DNA of 64,000 nucleotides from positions 248,001 through 312,000 of the forward strand of contig CAYLUZ010000004.1 of NCBI GenBank assembly GCA_964387025.1. The letters are read 5' to 3'. The notes beneath the pieces were generated by a model, which was given only the letters and a program-made list of their open reading frames with translations, was not told the DNA's origin and ran no database searches. A program made the position numbers and the translations under genes. Origin of the DNA: PNON01 sp964387025. Lineage in GTDB: Bacteria > Chloroflexota > Anaerolineae > Anaerolineales > Anaerolineaceae. The stretch's first letter is position 1, and each line of letters begins with the position of its first letter. Positions 8,326 to 17,584 of the stretch are shown in pieces.

Positions 8326-8664
8326 TCAAAATTCCTCAAATTTTTCAACATCCAGAGAGAAAACAGTCGCGCCACCGATTGTTACCGGGGTAGGAGCTGG
8401 AAGGGGCAGGGGAGCGCTTTCCAATGGGATTGATATATACTCCACTCGCTGGCGGCAATTCGTTTTCAATTCCTGGTAAGCGCGTTCTTCTTCACCCTGG
8501 TGGAGGCCTATCAAAAGGGTTGCGTTCTTTCGACCTAAAAATCCTCCCACACTTGGAAGTTTAGTCACTTTCGCGCCTAATTTTCCTAATGAGTATGAAG
8601 CATTTTCTGCGTCCTGGGCTTGCACTACTGCAATGATCATTATGTTAGTCGTCTCAGGGTCCAT
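8326..8664 (-). CDS. PII-like cyclic-di-AMP receptor family protein (DarA-like), copy 1
   Basis: A 112-aa protein preceded by an excellent AAGGAGGAG. It has IMIIAVVQAQDAE, GGFLGRKNATLLIGLHQGEEERAY and a C-terminal VFSLDVEKFEEF strand, the same family as the gene after it. Between the third and fourth strands it carries a longer loop of prolines and alanines (PLESAPLPLPAPTPV). Family knowledge suggests cyclic di-AMP binding; the ligand is not proven here. It is the first gene of an operon leading to copy 2 and a propeller lipoprotein. Confidence 0.85.
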   Translation of the reverse strand: MDPETTNIMIIAVVQAQDAENASYSLGKLGAKVTKLPSVGGFLGRKNATLLIGLHQGEEERAYQELKTNCRQRVEYISIPLESAPLPLPAPTPVTIGGATVFSLDVEKFEEF

Positions 8665-9186
8665 ACTCCTCCTTTCTGCATCTGGGTTAAAAATGGTTTA
8701 TCGGAAGAAACCTATAATAGTCAACTAACTCGATCCTTAAAGGAAAATTACGATTAGTTTTTCTTCATATTGAAGAACGATTATTAAATATTATATACTC
8801 CAATGTTACATTTTCAACATGATTAATGCAAATAATATTATTACCTGGGTACAGGATAAGCATTTTAAATTGTATACAGACGAAATTGATTTTTATTTTG
8901 TGGATAAACGATAACAGTAAAACGAATAGGCTGAAAAGCACGAAAGTTGGAATTTCTGGCCATTTTGAAACTATACTGATGACTTATCGTCATTATGTGG
9001 TAGAAGTATATATATGAAGTTTCGGCAAGTAATTTGCATCTATAGAACTGGGCAATTTGGCAATAAATGTAAATTCGCCGCGACTGCTGAATCGGTAATA
9101 ATTAAATAGGATATTAATTATTATCGACCATCATTCAATTTGAAATTAAGTACATAGAATTGGTAAGTATAATAATTTGAGGTGAA
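8665..9186. other. Divergent AT-rich intergenic region (522 bases)
   Basis: This gap separates the DarA-like operon (minus) from the PBP gene (plus) and must hold both promoters. A short hairpin (TTCTTCA, 8761-8767, with TGAAGAA, 8771-8777) is visible. TATAAT occurs at 9168-9173, only 13 bases before the PBP start. A 63-codon open frame at 8826-9017 has no ribosome site or recognisable composition and is not called. I see no RNA gene. Confidence 0.5.
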
Positions 9187-12100
9187 ATGACACAGGATAA
9201 TCTCCAGCCTGATAATACATCAAAGGAATCTACAGATAAATTCCGAAAGATCATCAATTCCCAAAATGAAGGTAACATCCTTCCGGATGGATTGGAATTG
9301 CCGGATGGTCTTGAAGTACCCGAATCCATCGATCCTGAAGCCACAAAATGGTTGGAAGAAGATACAGATGAGTCTCTTTCACAACCGTTGATAACCGGAG
9401 AAACACCAAAATCGGGAGTTCCTGTTACACCAGAAGAAGTGACAAACGAGAAACCGATAATTGGTCAATTCAATGATCAATTTGACGCTCTTGGACGCCC
9501 AATGCTCTCGCAGACGCCTACACCGTTATATAAAAAACCAGCGGTGGATGCAAGCGGTATGCCCCTTCCCCGGCGCGTGGATGAGATCGATCAAAACGCC
9601 ACAAGGGTAATACCGATTCAAAGGGAAGTCACCCCTGTTTCAAGACAGGCATCCTCATTTCAAAATTCGAAACCAACACCATCAAGAGTCACCACCTCGG
9701 TTCAAAAAACCCAACGGCCTGCATCCAATTCCCATTCAACCCCGCCTAAATCTAATAACTTCTCATTTGGCTGCCTTGTAAAGGCATTAATAGGCTTGCT
9801 TTTTGGCATTGTGGGACTAATTGTAATCGCTGGTTCTATCATGGTGTACGAGTATTATAGTATCGCTTCAGCCTTGCCCAGTATTGACGACCTGCGGTCT
9901 CATGCTGCCCAATTTGAGACAACCAGGATCCTGGACCGCGACGGAAATGTACTCTACGAGATCCTTGACCCGAATGCCGGTCGGAGAACCTATGTACCAT
10001 TGGATAAGATATCTCCATATCTTTTGGCTGCCACGATTGCAACGGAAGATCAGGAATACTACAGCCATCCAGGATTTGATCCAGCAGCCATAGCCCGGGC
10101 GTTCATCCAGAATTATACAAATTCAGAAATTGTTTCAGGCGCTTCGACGATCACCCAGCAGTTATCGAGAAACCTGCTATTCACACCTGAAGAGAGATCA
10201 CAGCAAACTTTTAAAAGGAAAACGCGGGAGATCGTACTTGCTGCTGAGATAACCAGGCGTTACACCAAGGATGAGATCCTTGAACTCTACCTGAACGAAA
10301 ACTTTTATGGCAGCCTCGCTTATGGGGTCGAAGCTGCCGCTGAAACATATTTTAATACTACATCCTCAAAACTAGACATGGCTCAGTCTGCGTTCCTGGC
10401 AGGATTGCCTCAGGCTCCTGCCGTTTACGATATTCATGCAAATCGACCAGCCACGTTGGCACGAAATAAACAAGTGCTGGGTTTGATGCTTAAGATGAGC
10501 AAGGAAAAAGGTTGTATCTATGTAAGCAATAATAGTCAACCCGTCTGTGTATCTGAGAGTGATATTCTGGCATCTGCAGCGCAAATTGAGGCATATGAAT
10601 TTCAACCTGTATCTGTCAATATGAAATTTCCACATTGGGTAAACTATATTCAGTCGCTGCTTGAAACTGATTATGATGCACAAAGAATTTATCGCTCGGG
10701 ATTTACAATTTATACGACTATCGACCCCCAGTTGCAGCAAAAAGCTGAAAAGATCGTCCAGAAACAGATTGAAGAGTTGGCAGACCGCCATGTAACCGAT
10801 GGTGCGCTGATTGCCATACAACCATCCACTGGTGAGATCCTGGCGATGGTCGGATCGGCAGATTTTAATAATGAAGCCATATCGGGACAGGTGAATATGG
10901 CAGTGAGTCCCCGCCAACCGGGGTCATCCATCAAACCGTTGACCTATGTTGCGGCTTTCGAAAAGGGATGGACTCCTTCAACATTGATCTGGGATGTACC
11001 TTCAGAATTCCCTCCTTCCGGCAACCCTGATGATCAGCGGCCGCCATATGAGCCCGTAAATTATGATGGAAATTTCCATGGACCAGTTACAGTGCGGGTG
11101 GCGTTGGCAAATTCTTATAACATACCAGCAGTAAAGACGTTAAATTTTGTTGGTATATATGACAACCCGAATACTCCTGAAAAAGAAGGGTTGATTGAAT
11201 TTGCTAAAAAAATGGGACTTACCACTCTTACCCGGGATGATTATGGACTTTCTCTTACCCTGGGGGGTGGGGATGTCAGCCTGCTGGAAATGACAGGAGC
11301 ATTTGGCTCGTTTGGAAACAATGGTGTGCTCGTTCCTCGCGTGGCGATCACGAAGATCATAGATTATCAGGGGAATGTGGTCTTTGAATATAAACCAAAA
11401 CCCGGTGCCCAGGTCATCCGACCGGAACATGCATACCTGATCAGCTCGATACTTTCTGATCGCAATGCCAGGATTCCGATGTTTGGCAATGACCCTGTTA
11501 TTAATTTATCCTTTCCGGTTGCTGTAAAAACAGGAACTACTAATGACTTCCGGGACAATTGGACGCTTGGCTACACACCGGACCTGGCAGTTGGTGTCTG
11601 GGTTGGGAATGCAGATTATACACCGATGAACAATACCACCGGACTAACCGGTGCAGCACCGATTTGGGCGCAATTTATGGAATTTGCAATTCAACAATTA
11701 AAGGGAGGGAATCCTACACCTTTTAATGTTCCATCCGGTTTGGTTGAAAAACAAGTCTGTACGGTTTCAGGTACTGAACCTTCGGAATGGTGCCCGGATA
11801 CGATCAATGAAATCTATGCTGCAGATCAATTGCCACTGACTAAAGAAAACGATCTTTGGCAAAACTTGATGATCGACACCTGGAGTGGATTGAAAGCGTC
11901 CGAAGCTTGCAGTGATTTTGTAGAAGAAAAATTTACAGCAAATATCTCAGATACAACTGCCCGCAAATGGATCAAGCAAACTGATGAAGGGAAACAATGG
12001 GCTAAAGCCATGCATTTCCCCAAGCCGATAGTGTTCTCACCGAGTGACACCTGTAAAGCAGATTCATCGCGACCAATATTAAAATTTCTGGGCTTATCTG

Positions 12101-12522
12101 ATAATCAAACGATCACCACCGATAAATTGGAGATCAATATTCAGGCTTATGTTGAAAATAATTTTAAGAATGTCAGCCTGCAATATGGTCTAGGGAAAAA
12201 ACCGGAAGATTGGATTACACTCGTTGATCCGGTAAACCAGCAATATAAATCACCAGATCTCTTTTATACCTGGGACCTGGCTAAACTGCCGGCTGGAGAG
12301 GTGACTCTCAGGTTATATATGCAAAACATTGAAGGCGGTTACGCAGAAAGGGTGATACAGCTCAACCTGCAGGTACCAACCCCTACTCCAACACTTACAC
12401 CTACACCGACCCTGACGGAGACACCGACACAAACCGAACTACCAACACAGACTCCGTTACCAACAGAAACCTTTACACCTGCGCCAACTGAGACACCTAC
12501 CCTTACTCCAGCGCCGACATAA
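9187..12522 (+). CDS. Class A penicillin-binding protein (PBP1A-type)
   Basis: A 1111-aa bifunctional peptidoglycan synthase with GAGGTGA before the ATG. The order is: a long cytoplasmic, Pro/Thr-rich N-terminal region (1-190); a membrane span (about 195-222); a GT51 glycosyltransferase with EDQEYYSHPG (from about 286) and GASTITQQLSRN; and a transpeptidase with SSIK (about 580-583), SYN (643-645) and KTGT (781-784). After the enzyme comes an Ig-like stretch (about 960-1060) and a Thr/Pro/Glu repeat tail of about 45 residues. The family polymerises lipid II and cross-links strands outside the membrane. The long N- and C-terminal extensions are well beyond the usual 700-850 aa. Transcribed alone. 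Confidence 0.95.
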   Translation: MTQDNLQPDNTSKESTDKFRKIINSQNEGNILPDGLELPDGLEVPESIDPEATKWLEEDTDESLSQPLITGETPKSGVPVTPEEVTNEKPIIGQFNDQFDALGRPMLSQTPTPLYKKPAVDASGMPLPRRVDEIDQNATRVIPIQREVTPVSRQASSFQNSKPTPSRVTTSVQKTQRPASNSHSTPPKSNNFSFGCLVKALIGLLFGIVGLIVIAGSIMVYEYYSIASALPSIDDLRSHAAQFETTRILDRDGNVLYEILDPNAGRRTYVPLDKISPYLLAATIATEDQEYYSHPGFDPAAIARAFIQNYTNSEIVSGASTITQQLSRNLLFTPEERSQQTFKRKTREIVLAAEITRRYTKDEILELYLNENFYGSLAYGVEAAAETYFNTTSSKLDMAQSAFLAGLPQAPAVYDIHANRPATLARNKQVLGLMLKMSKEKGCIYVSNNSQPVCVSESDILASAAQIEAYEFQPVSVNMKFPHWVNYIQSLLETDYDAQRIYRSGFTIYTTIDPQLQQKAEKIVQKQIEELADRHVTDGALIAIQPSTGEILAMVGSADFNNEAISGQVNMAVSPRQPGSSIKPLTYVAAFEKGWTPSTLIWDVPSEFPPSGNPDDQRPPYEPVNYDGNFHGPVTVRVALANSYNIPAVKTLNFVGIYDNPNTPEKEGLIEFAKKMGLTTLTRDDYGLSLTLGGGDVSLLEMTGAFGSFGNNGVLVPRVAITKIIDYQGNVVFEYKPKPGAQVIRPEHAYLISSILSDRNARIPMFGNDPVINLSFPVAVKTGTTNDFRDNWTLGYTPDLAVGVWVGNADYTPMNNTTGLTGAAPIWAQFMEFAIQQLKGGNPTPFNVPSGLVEKQVCTVSGTEPSEWCPDTINEIYAADQLPLTKENDLWQNLMIDTWSGLKASEACSDFVEEKFTANISDTTARKWIKQTDEGKQWAKAMHFPKPIVFSPSDTCKADSSRPILKFLGLSDNQTITTDKLEINIQAYVENNFKNVSLQYGLGKKPEDWITLVDPVNQQYKSPDLFYTWDLAKLPAGEVTLRLYMQNIEGGYAERVIQLNLQVPTPTPTLTPTPTLTETPTQTELPTQTPLPTETFTPAPTETPTLTPAPT

Positions 12523-12556
12523 AATGGAACTTTCAAACTGAAATAAAAGAAATTCT

Positions 12557-14809
12557 CTAAAATAGGAAGAGCTGGTCCGGATTATTTTCTACCGGATCAG
12601 TTTTTAACATTCCTGCGAATGAATCGAGTGTTACCAGGGGATTATCCATTATCCGGCTCATCAATCGGAACTTAACAATATGCCATCCCGCGGATAAAAC
12701 CCGGGTCATTGCCGGATATTCTTTGTCTTTATATTCCAATAGATCAAGACGACTTGCAGGTAATAATATTACTCCCTGCGATTCACCAAGTTCCTGATGG
12801 ATTAGATCTTTGATAAAGGCAGAGTGATGATATATGTGAAACTGGTAAATTGGTTTGCGAAATTTATCCAACCAGATTATGGGATGCTCACCTTCTACAA
12901 TACAATTAAGTTTTTTCCCAAGGTCATTTACGCGTACTATTTGCTTCTCAACATCATGCAGCCGGTTTGATTCCGTTTCCTTGTCTTTAAGTTTCCAAAG
13001 GTGATTTTCACCGGGAAGTAAAACCGCATAGCTATGCAATAATTGCCGAATATATTCCCGAATCTCCCCGAAAACCATTGAATATTGAGTTCTAATGCGG
13101 TATTCGATCAAGTTTTCAGTGACTGTATTCTGAGAATTTAGTAATTTTATAGTTTCCAATTCGACAACGTCAGAAAATACAAAATCACTGGTAGGATTAT
13201 TTTTTAACCACCAGTGACCACTTTCCAGCGTCTGTTCTCCCGGTCCGATATGGAGAAATGTAACAGGATTAGAAAATGCAGTCTTTAACCGCGTCTGGAC
13301 CGAATTCCCGTTTTGTTCAAGAATTAGCTGATTTGATTTCTCCAATTCGAGCAGCGAAGCACAGGTCATTTCGAGGTAATCGGCAGGTTCTCCTTTATAA
13401 CGAAGATAGTTTTCAGCTCCTGTCTCAATACTGCGATAGATATTCTCTGTCGACGAAGAGCTGGTTGAAGTATCTTTCCAGTAAATCTCAGCGATATGGT
13501 CTTCAGGGTTGATGGCTAAACTGGATAGCTTCCAACCGGCTTTATGTGCTGATGGAATTACGCATGAGAGGAATGGTGGTTCAAGTTCTGATAATAGCCC
13601 AAAAAAACCAAAATTGATCTTTTGCTTTTGGGTTAAAACTTGAAAAGTGCTATTAAGCGCGTTAGCATGCCACGACCAATCGTACCGATCCCGAATCATA
13701 ATTCGCGAAAATTCGCGACTCTCTTCCTGACCAAGAAGCCAGGCTGACCATGCCGCAGAAAGCTTCCAAAATGCCTGACTTGGCCGTGGGATGGCAGTAA
13801 CCACAGCATCAAAAATGTTCGAATTTGGTGAATTCAGCAAGTCTCGCACCCTGCCCGGATAAATACAGATTTCTCCAGGTGAAGGCAGATCTGGGTATTG
13901 CACTATCCTAACGCGCTGGTGTGATTGATTCCCCTTACCAGTTGTTTGTAGTAATACCTTCCAAAGGTTATATTCTTTAAATTGGGTTGGATATGAAAGT
14001 TGACGGGGACGGAAATTTTGTTGATCTATTGGCCAAAGAGAATTAGCAGAATCCAGCACTGATAGAAATATGGTTTGAAGGATCTTCTTTCTCTCACGGT
14101 TGATTGTCAGCGCATCGAGTTTTGAAAATAGGGCAACGATGATATAGAGTGAGCGTGGTAAATGGGCAGCAGATATCTCCTGAGCATCCTGTTTTAATTC
14201 ATGGTCCATCCCGGCGATCCGGTCAATTGCCAATGCACGGTAAATTGGTGAACGAGTGACCTGGTCAATGATATTTTTATCGAAATCATTTGGAGTATTC
14301 TCGAAGTGATCCCCGCATTCTGAACAGTCATAAACCACCAACGATGGATATTCCATACCTTTTTCCCAGATGTACTCATCCGCCTGAATTTGTTTTCCAC
14401 AGGATGCACATTTAGTCTGATAAAAGGATTGGATGAACACATCAAATCGAGTGTTCTCTTTTTGAGATTCGGATAGATCTTTTATTGCTGCCTGGTAATC
14501 TGATTTGGGGTAGGATCTACAATTGACTTCCAATAGAAGTCGAATGATGGGGTTGAGGATGCAAGTGACCACCCGGTAGCCCTGGCGGGCAAGTTCAACC
14601 AATAGGGCAGGCGAACTTCCGAAAGGATCGAGTATCAGTGATTCGGGAGGTAATTTCGAACCTAACCAATTTGATACCAGTCCGGATTGTATTTCAGGGA
14701 GGAATCGTTGCAGCTGCCAGTGGGGAACTGGACCATCTCCATAAACGAAAGGCAGGCATAAATCTGCATAATCAGGTAGGTTGTCCGTTATTTTTGATTC
14801 GACAACCAT
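12557..14809 (-). CDS. Degenerate DNA-methylase-like protein with zinc ribbon and clamp-like C-terminal motif
   Basis: A 750-aa protein with GAGGAGG before its ATG. The N-terminal part recalls large adenine DNA methylases (DUF1156-like). SAM-binding motif I is LILDPFGSSP (residues 59-68), followed by the usual strand and LNPIIRLLLEVN. A zinc ribbon follows (CASC at 134-137, CSEC at 162-165). Where a DPPY catalytic motif is expected, about residues 333-345, the sequence reads DAVVTAIPRPSQAF, so catalysis is doubtful. The last five residues are QLFLF, like the bacterial sliding-clamp binding pentapeptide (QLxLF). No restriction gene is nearby. It may be an inactive DNA-binding relative; the function is unknown. 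Confidence 0.65.
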   Translation of the reverse strand: MVVESKITDNLPDYADLCLPFVYGDGPVPHWQLQRFLPEIQSGLVSNWLGSKLPPESLILDPFGSSPALLVELARQGYRVVTCILNPIIRLLLEVNCRSYPKSDYQAAIKDLSESQKENTRFDVFIQSFYQTKCASCGKQIQADEYIWEKGMEYPSLVVYDCSECGDHFENTPNDFDKNIIDQVTRSPIYRALAIDRIAGMDHELKQDAQEISAAHLPRSLYIIVALFSKLDALTINRERKKILQTIFLSVLDSANSLWPIDQQNFRPRQLSYPTQFKEYNLWKVLLQTTGKGNQSHQRVRIVQYPDLPSPGEICIYPGRVRDLLNSPNSNIFDAVVTAIPRPSQAFWKLSAAWSAWLLGQEESREFSRIMIRDRYDWSWHANALNSTFQVLTQKQKINFGFFGLLSELEPPFLSCVIPSAHKAGWKLSSLAINPEDHIAEIYWKDTSTSSSSTENIYRSIETGAENYLRYKGEPADYLEMTCASLLELEKSNQLILEQNGNSVQTRLKTAFSNPVTFLHIGPGEQTLESGHWWLKNNPTSDFVFSDVVELETIKLLNSQNTVTENLIEYRIRTQYSMVFGEIREYIRQLLHSYAVLLPGENHLWKLKDKETESNRLHDVEKQIVRVNDLGKKLNCIVEGEHPIIWLDKFRKPIYQFHIYHHSAFIKDLIHQELGESQGVILLPASRLDLLEYKDKEYPAMTRVLSAGWHIVKFRLMSRIMDNPLVTLDSFAGMLKTDPVENNPDQLFLF

Positions 14810-14835
14810 TCTCTTTCCTCCTCACGTTTTCATCA

Positions 14836-16437
14836 TCATAGTAGATCAATAATCAGTGCTTGCCCTGGCTGCAACTCGATATGTGATGAAGTAGTAATGA
14901 TGGAATCCTGATTATGGAGAGAATTTATCAGAATCGTGCCCTTTTGCAGGTCAAATTCACCAGGTAGTGTAAAGTGTAATGGTTTTAATTGAAAATTCAA
15001 TAGGATTAATAGCCTGGTATTCCCCAGTTCGCGGAAATAACACAGCACTGAAGCTGGCAGACCGGGAATCAACCTGAATGAACCATGTTGGAGGGCAGGT
15101 GTTGCCTTCCGTAATTTGATCAGTTCTTTGTAAAAATTAAGAAGAGATTCTGGATCTTTTAGCTGGATTTCAACATTTCGCATTAAATAACCAGGGTGAA
15201 TTGGCAGCCAGGGTTTAAAATCACTGAAACCAGAATATAAATTTGCATTCCATTGCATTGGACTTCGGCAGCCATCCCGGCCTTTATAAAAAGGCCAATA
15301 TTTCTTCCCGGGTGGGTCCAAGATCTCTGAGCGTGATAATTTAATATCCCTCATCCCGATCTCTTCTCCATAATACAAGAAAGGTGTACCGCGCAAGGTA
15401 AGAATCAAGGTGGCTGCTGTTTTTGCCAGCTGATCCTCTTTGTCGAATTTGTAACGGGTGGTCGTACGTGGTTGATCATGGTTATTTAATACGTTATTTG
15501 GCCATTTTCCCCCCCGGTTTAGATCGTCCCATTGAGCAATAACCTCAGAGAATTTTGTGGCATTCCATGGCTTTTCCAGCATCGCGAAATTGAAAGCAGC
15601 GTGTAAACGATCATTCCCTGTATAAGTAACTGCTTTTCCCGGTTTCGAGTGGAATGTTTCACCGACCACATATCGCCCGCCATATTCATCCAATAGACTA
15701 CGAATCTCAGCAAGAAGTGGCGTCATTTCGGGCTGATCGATATCAAACAAATGTTTTTGCCGTTCGAAACCACGTATACCGAGTTGTGGAGGATTATCCT
15801 TCAGGTCTTCATCTTTAAAATATGCGTTGAATACATCCAGACGAAAACCATCCACACCTTTATCCAGCCAAAAACGGAACACATCCAGAATCGCTTTTCT
15901 TACCTGTGGATTTCGCCAGTTCAGATCGGGTTGGCTTTTTAGGAACATATGGAAGTAATATTCGTTTGTTTGAGGGTCAAGCTCCCAGCCATCCCCGCCA
16001 AAAACAGCCTGCCAATTGTTGGGGCGTTCTTTTCCTTTCCCCGGATACCACATATACCAATCACGGTAGGGATTGTCCTTGCTGCTTCGAGATTGTTTGA
16101 ACCAGGGGTGTTCATCAGATGTGTGATTAAGCACCAGATCCATGATGACATGGATGTTCTTTTTGTGTGCTTCAGAAACCAGCACATCAAAATCCTGGAG
16201 GTTTCCATAGTGTGGATCGATGTCTATATAGTTGCTGACATCATAACCAAAATCTCTATCCGGACTAGGGTAGACTGGTGAAAGCCAGATGGCATCCACC
16301 CCAAGGTCAGCAAGGTAATCCAAACGGGAAGTAATTCCAGCAAGATCACCTATACCATCACTATTACTGTCCATGTAGGAACGTGGATAGATCTGATAAA
16401 TAATGCCGTCCCGCCACCAAAGAAAGCCTTCAGTCAT
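14836..16437 (-). CDS. GH13 alpha-glucosidase / oligo-1,6-glucosidase-like
   Basis: A complete 533-aa cytoplasmic glycoside hydrolase family 13 enzyme; GAGGTGA precedes the ATG. It has a WWRDGIIYQIYPRSY start, conserved region I DLVLNHTSD (about 100-108), region II GFRLDVF with nucleophile Asp201, region III VVGETFH with acid Glu260 and region IV NNHDQPR with Asp321, then a C-terminal beta domain from about 450. These features fit retaining alpha-glucosidases acting on short maltose or isomaltose oligosaccharides. No signal peptide is seen, so substrates must be imported. It lies 26 bases upstream of the methylase-like gene and may be co-transcribed with it. Confidence 0.9.
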   Translation of the reverse strand: MTEGFLWWRDGIIYQIYPRSYMDSNSDGIGDLAGITSRLDYLADLGVDAIWLSPVYPSPDRDFGYDVSNYIDIDPHYGNLQDFDVLVSEAHKKNIHVIMDLVLNHTSDEHPWFKQSRSSKDNPYRDWYMWYPGKGKERPNNWQAVFGGDGWELDPQTNEYYFHMFLKSQPDLNWRNPQVRKAILDVFRFWLDKGVDGFRLDVFNAYFKDEDLKDNPPQLGIRGFERQKHLFDIDQPEMTPLLAEIRSLLDEYGGRYVVGETFHSKPGKAVTYTGNDRLHAAFNFAMLEKPWNATKFSEVIAQWDDLNRGGKWPNNVLNNHDQPRTTTRYKFDKEDQLAKTAATLILTLRGTPFLYYGEEIGMRDIKLSRSEILDPPGKKYWPFYKGRDGCRSPMQWNANLYSGFSDFKPWLPIHPGYLMRNVEIQLKDPESLLNFYKELIKLRKATPALQHGSFRLIPGLPASVLCYFRELGNTRLLILLNFQLKPLHFTLPGEFDLQKGTILINSLHNQDSIITTSSHIELQPGQALIIDLL

Positions 16438-16767
16438 TTCTCACCTCAATTTTTGAATTAGGGTAATTATATAAGGAAATGAAAATAGAGAATTCGTAAG
16501 AGTTACTTATAAAATAACCCTTGCTGAGCTTATTTGTTATAAAATCCATTTTATTTGATAGTTATTTTTTTTCAGGAAAGCCAATATCAATAATTTACAA
16601 TTTAGTAATTCTTTTTATAATAATCCATCGGAATTCTCGTGGTTACTTATCTTGTGAATTGTTTCCCGGGTTCTACAATAAAATCCGGTTTCTTTATATT
16701 TTTGATGTAGAAAGTCTGTAATTATTATTCTTAGAGGGTAATTAAATTTTATTAAGGAGATTTGAAA
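16438..16767. other. AT-rich divergent intergenic region (330 bases)
   Basis: This gap lies between the minus-strand glucosidase and the plus-strand SRPBCC gene. It is very AT-rich with T-tracts (about 16564-16572). AAGGAG for the downstream gene is at 16754-16759. A 66-codon frame at 16521-16721 lacks a ribosome site and looks like random AT-rich translation. No RNA structure is recognised. Confidence 0.45.
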
Positions 16768-17388
16768 ATGAAAATGTTTTTAATCATATTGAGTATTTTG
16801 GTTGCAATTATTGCTCTACTTGTTGTGATCGTTATTATATTAACACCCTGGATGGATCGATGGGGAACAACTGCCGATGAGCGTGCTGTTGATTTCCCTG
16901 GTGATGAATTAGTCAAATCCCCGGCTAGATTGGTAAATCGGGGAGTGACAATTAAGGCTCCACCAGACCAGATCTACCCATGGATCCTTCAAATTGGAGC
17001 AGATAAATCCGGAATGTACAGCTATACCTGGCTGGAAAATCTGGTGGGATGTAAAATGGCGAAAGATGAGGTTATCAGACCTGAGTGGCAGAATTTAAAA
17101 GAAGGCGACTTAATGAAAATGTGCGCAGGCGACTTCGCGCCACCGCCATATATTGTTGCGCAAGTCACTCCAAACCAGGCTGTTATTTTTGGGCATAAGG
17201 AAAAGGATGAATGGGTTGAACTCTGGGCATTCGTCCTGATTCCACAGGCAGATGGTACCACCCGGTTAATTACCCGCACCAGAACCAACATGGTAGGTGG
17301 GTTTTGGGAGGTTATCCGGCCAATTACTTTCGTGATGGAACAAAAAATGTTATCCACCCTTAAAGAGTTACCATTGAAAACACAGTGA
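16768..17388 (+). CDS. Membrane-anchored SRPBCC-fold protein
   Basis: I use the ATG at 16768, eight bases after AAGGAG. The 206-aa protein begins with a strongly hydrophobic helix (residues 3-28) and continues with a START/Bet v1-like SRPBCC domain: VTIKAPPDQIYPWILQIGADKSGMYSYTWLENLVG, an ELWAFVLIPQADGTTRLITRTR strand pair and a long C-terminal helix. Such folds bind hydrophobic ligands. It precedes nusA but is separated from it by a promoter, so it is not part of that operon. The ligand is unknown. Confidence 0.75.
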   Translation: MKMFLIILSILVAIIALLVVIVIILTPWMDRWGTTADERAVDFPGDELVKSPARLVNRGVTIKAPPDQIYPWILQIGADKSGMYSYTWLENLVGCKMAKDEVIRPEWQNLKEGDLMKMCAGDFAPPPYIVAQVTPNQAVIFGHKEKDEWVELWAFVLIPQADGTTRLITRTRTNMVGGFWEVIRPITFVMEQKMLSTLKELPLKTQ

Positions 17389-17454
17389 TATTCTAATTCT
17401 TATATTTCTATGACGAACCGGGGAGACATTCATTAACATTATCCGTTTACTTGC

Positions 17455-17482
17455 TTGACAACCGAACCTGTGCTAAAATAAT
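17455..17482 (+). promoter_or_regulatory. Promoter of the nusA-infB operon
   Basis: A perfect TTGACA at 17455-17460 and AATAAT at 17477-17482 (five of six matches) are separated by 16 bases. The predicted transcript starts near 17489 and has a leader of about 95 bases. Confidence 0.65.
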
Positions 17483-17515
17483 AAAGCATTAACACTTAAC
17501 GATATTGCTTTCACC

Positions 17516-17540
17516 GAAAAGTGGGTTTCCCCCACTTTTC
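17516..17540 (+). promoter_or_regulatory. Hairpin in the nusA mRNA leader
   Basis: GAAAAGTGGG (17516-17525) pairs perfectly with CCCACTTTTC (17531-17540) around a five-base loop. It lies in the untranslated leader 45 bases before the nusA start and is followed by only a few T residues. It could be an attenuator or mRNA-stability element, or a weak terminator that full-length NusA acts on. Confidence 0.55.
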
Positions 17541-17584
17541 TGCATAATATTAACATCTGTAAACCAAGTGGAGAGTGGGCACTA

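Noticed and set aside
8826..9017. 63-codon plus-strand frame in the divergent gap
   Set aside because: No ribosome site, AT-rich random-looking composition, and no recognisable motif; called intergenic.
16521..16721. 66-codon frame upstream of the SRPBCC gene
   Set aside because: Hydrophobic composition follows from AT-rich DNA; no ribosome site.
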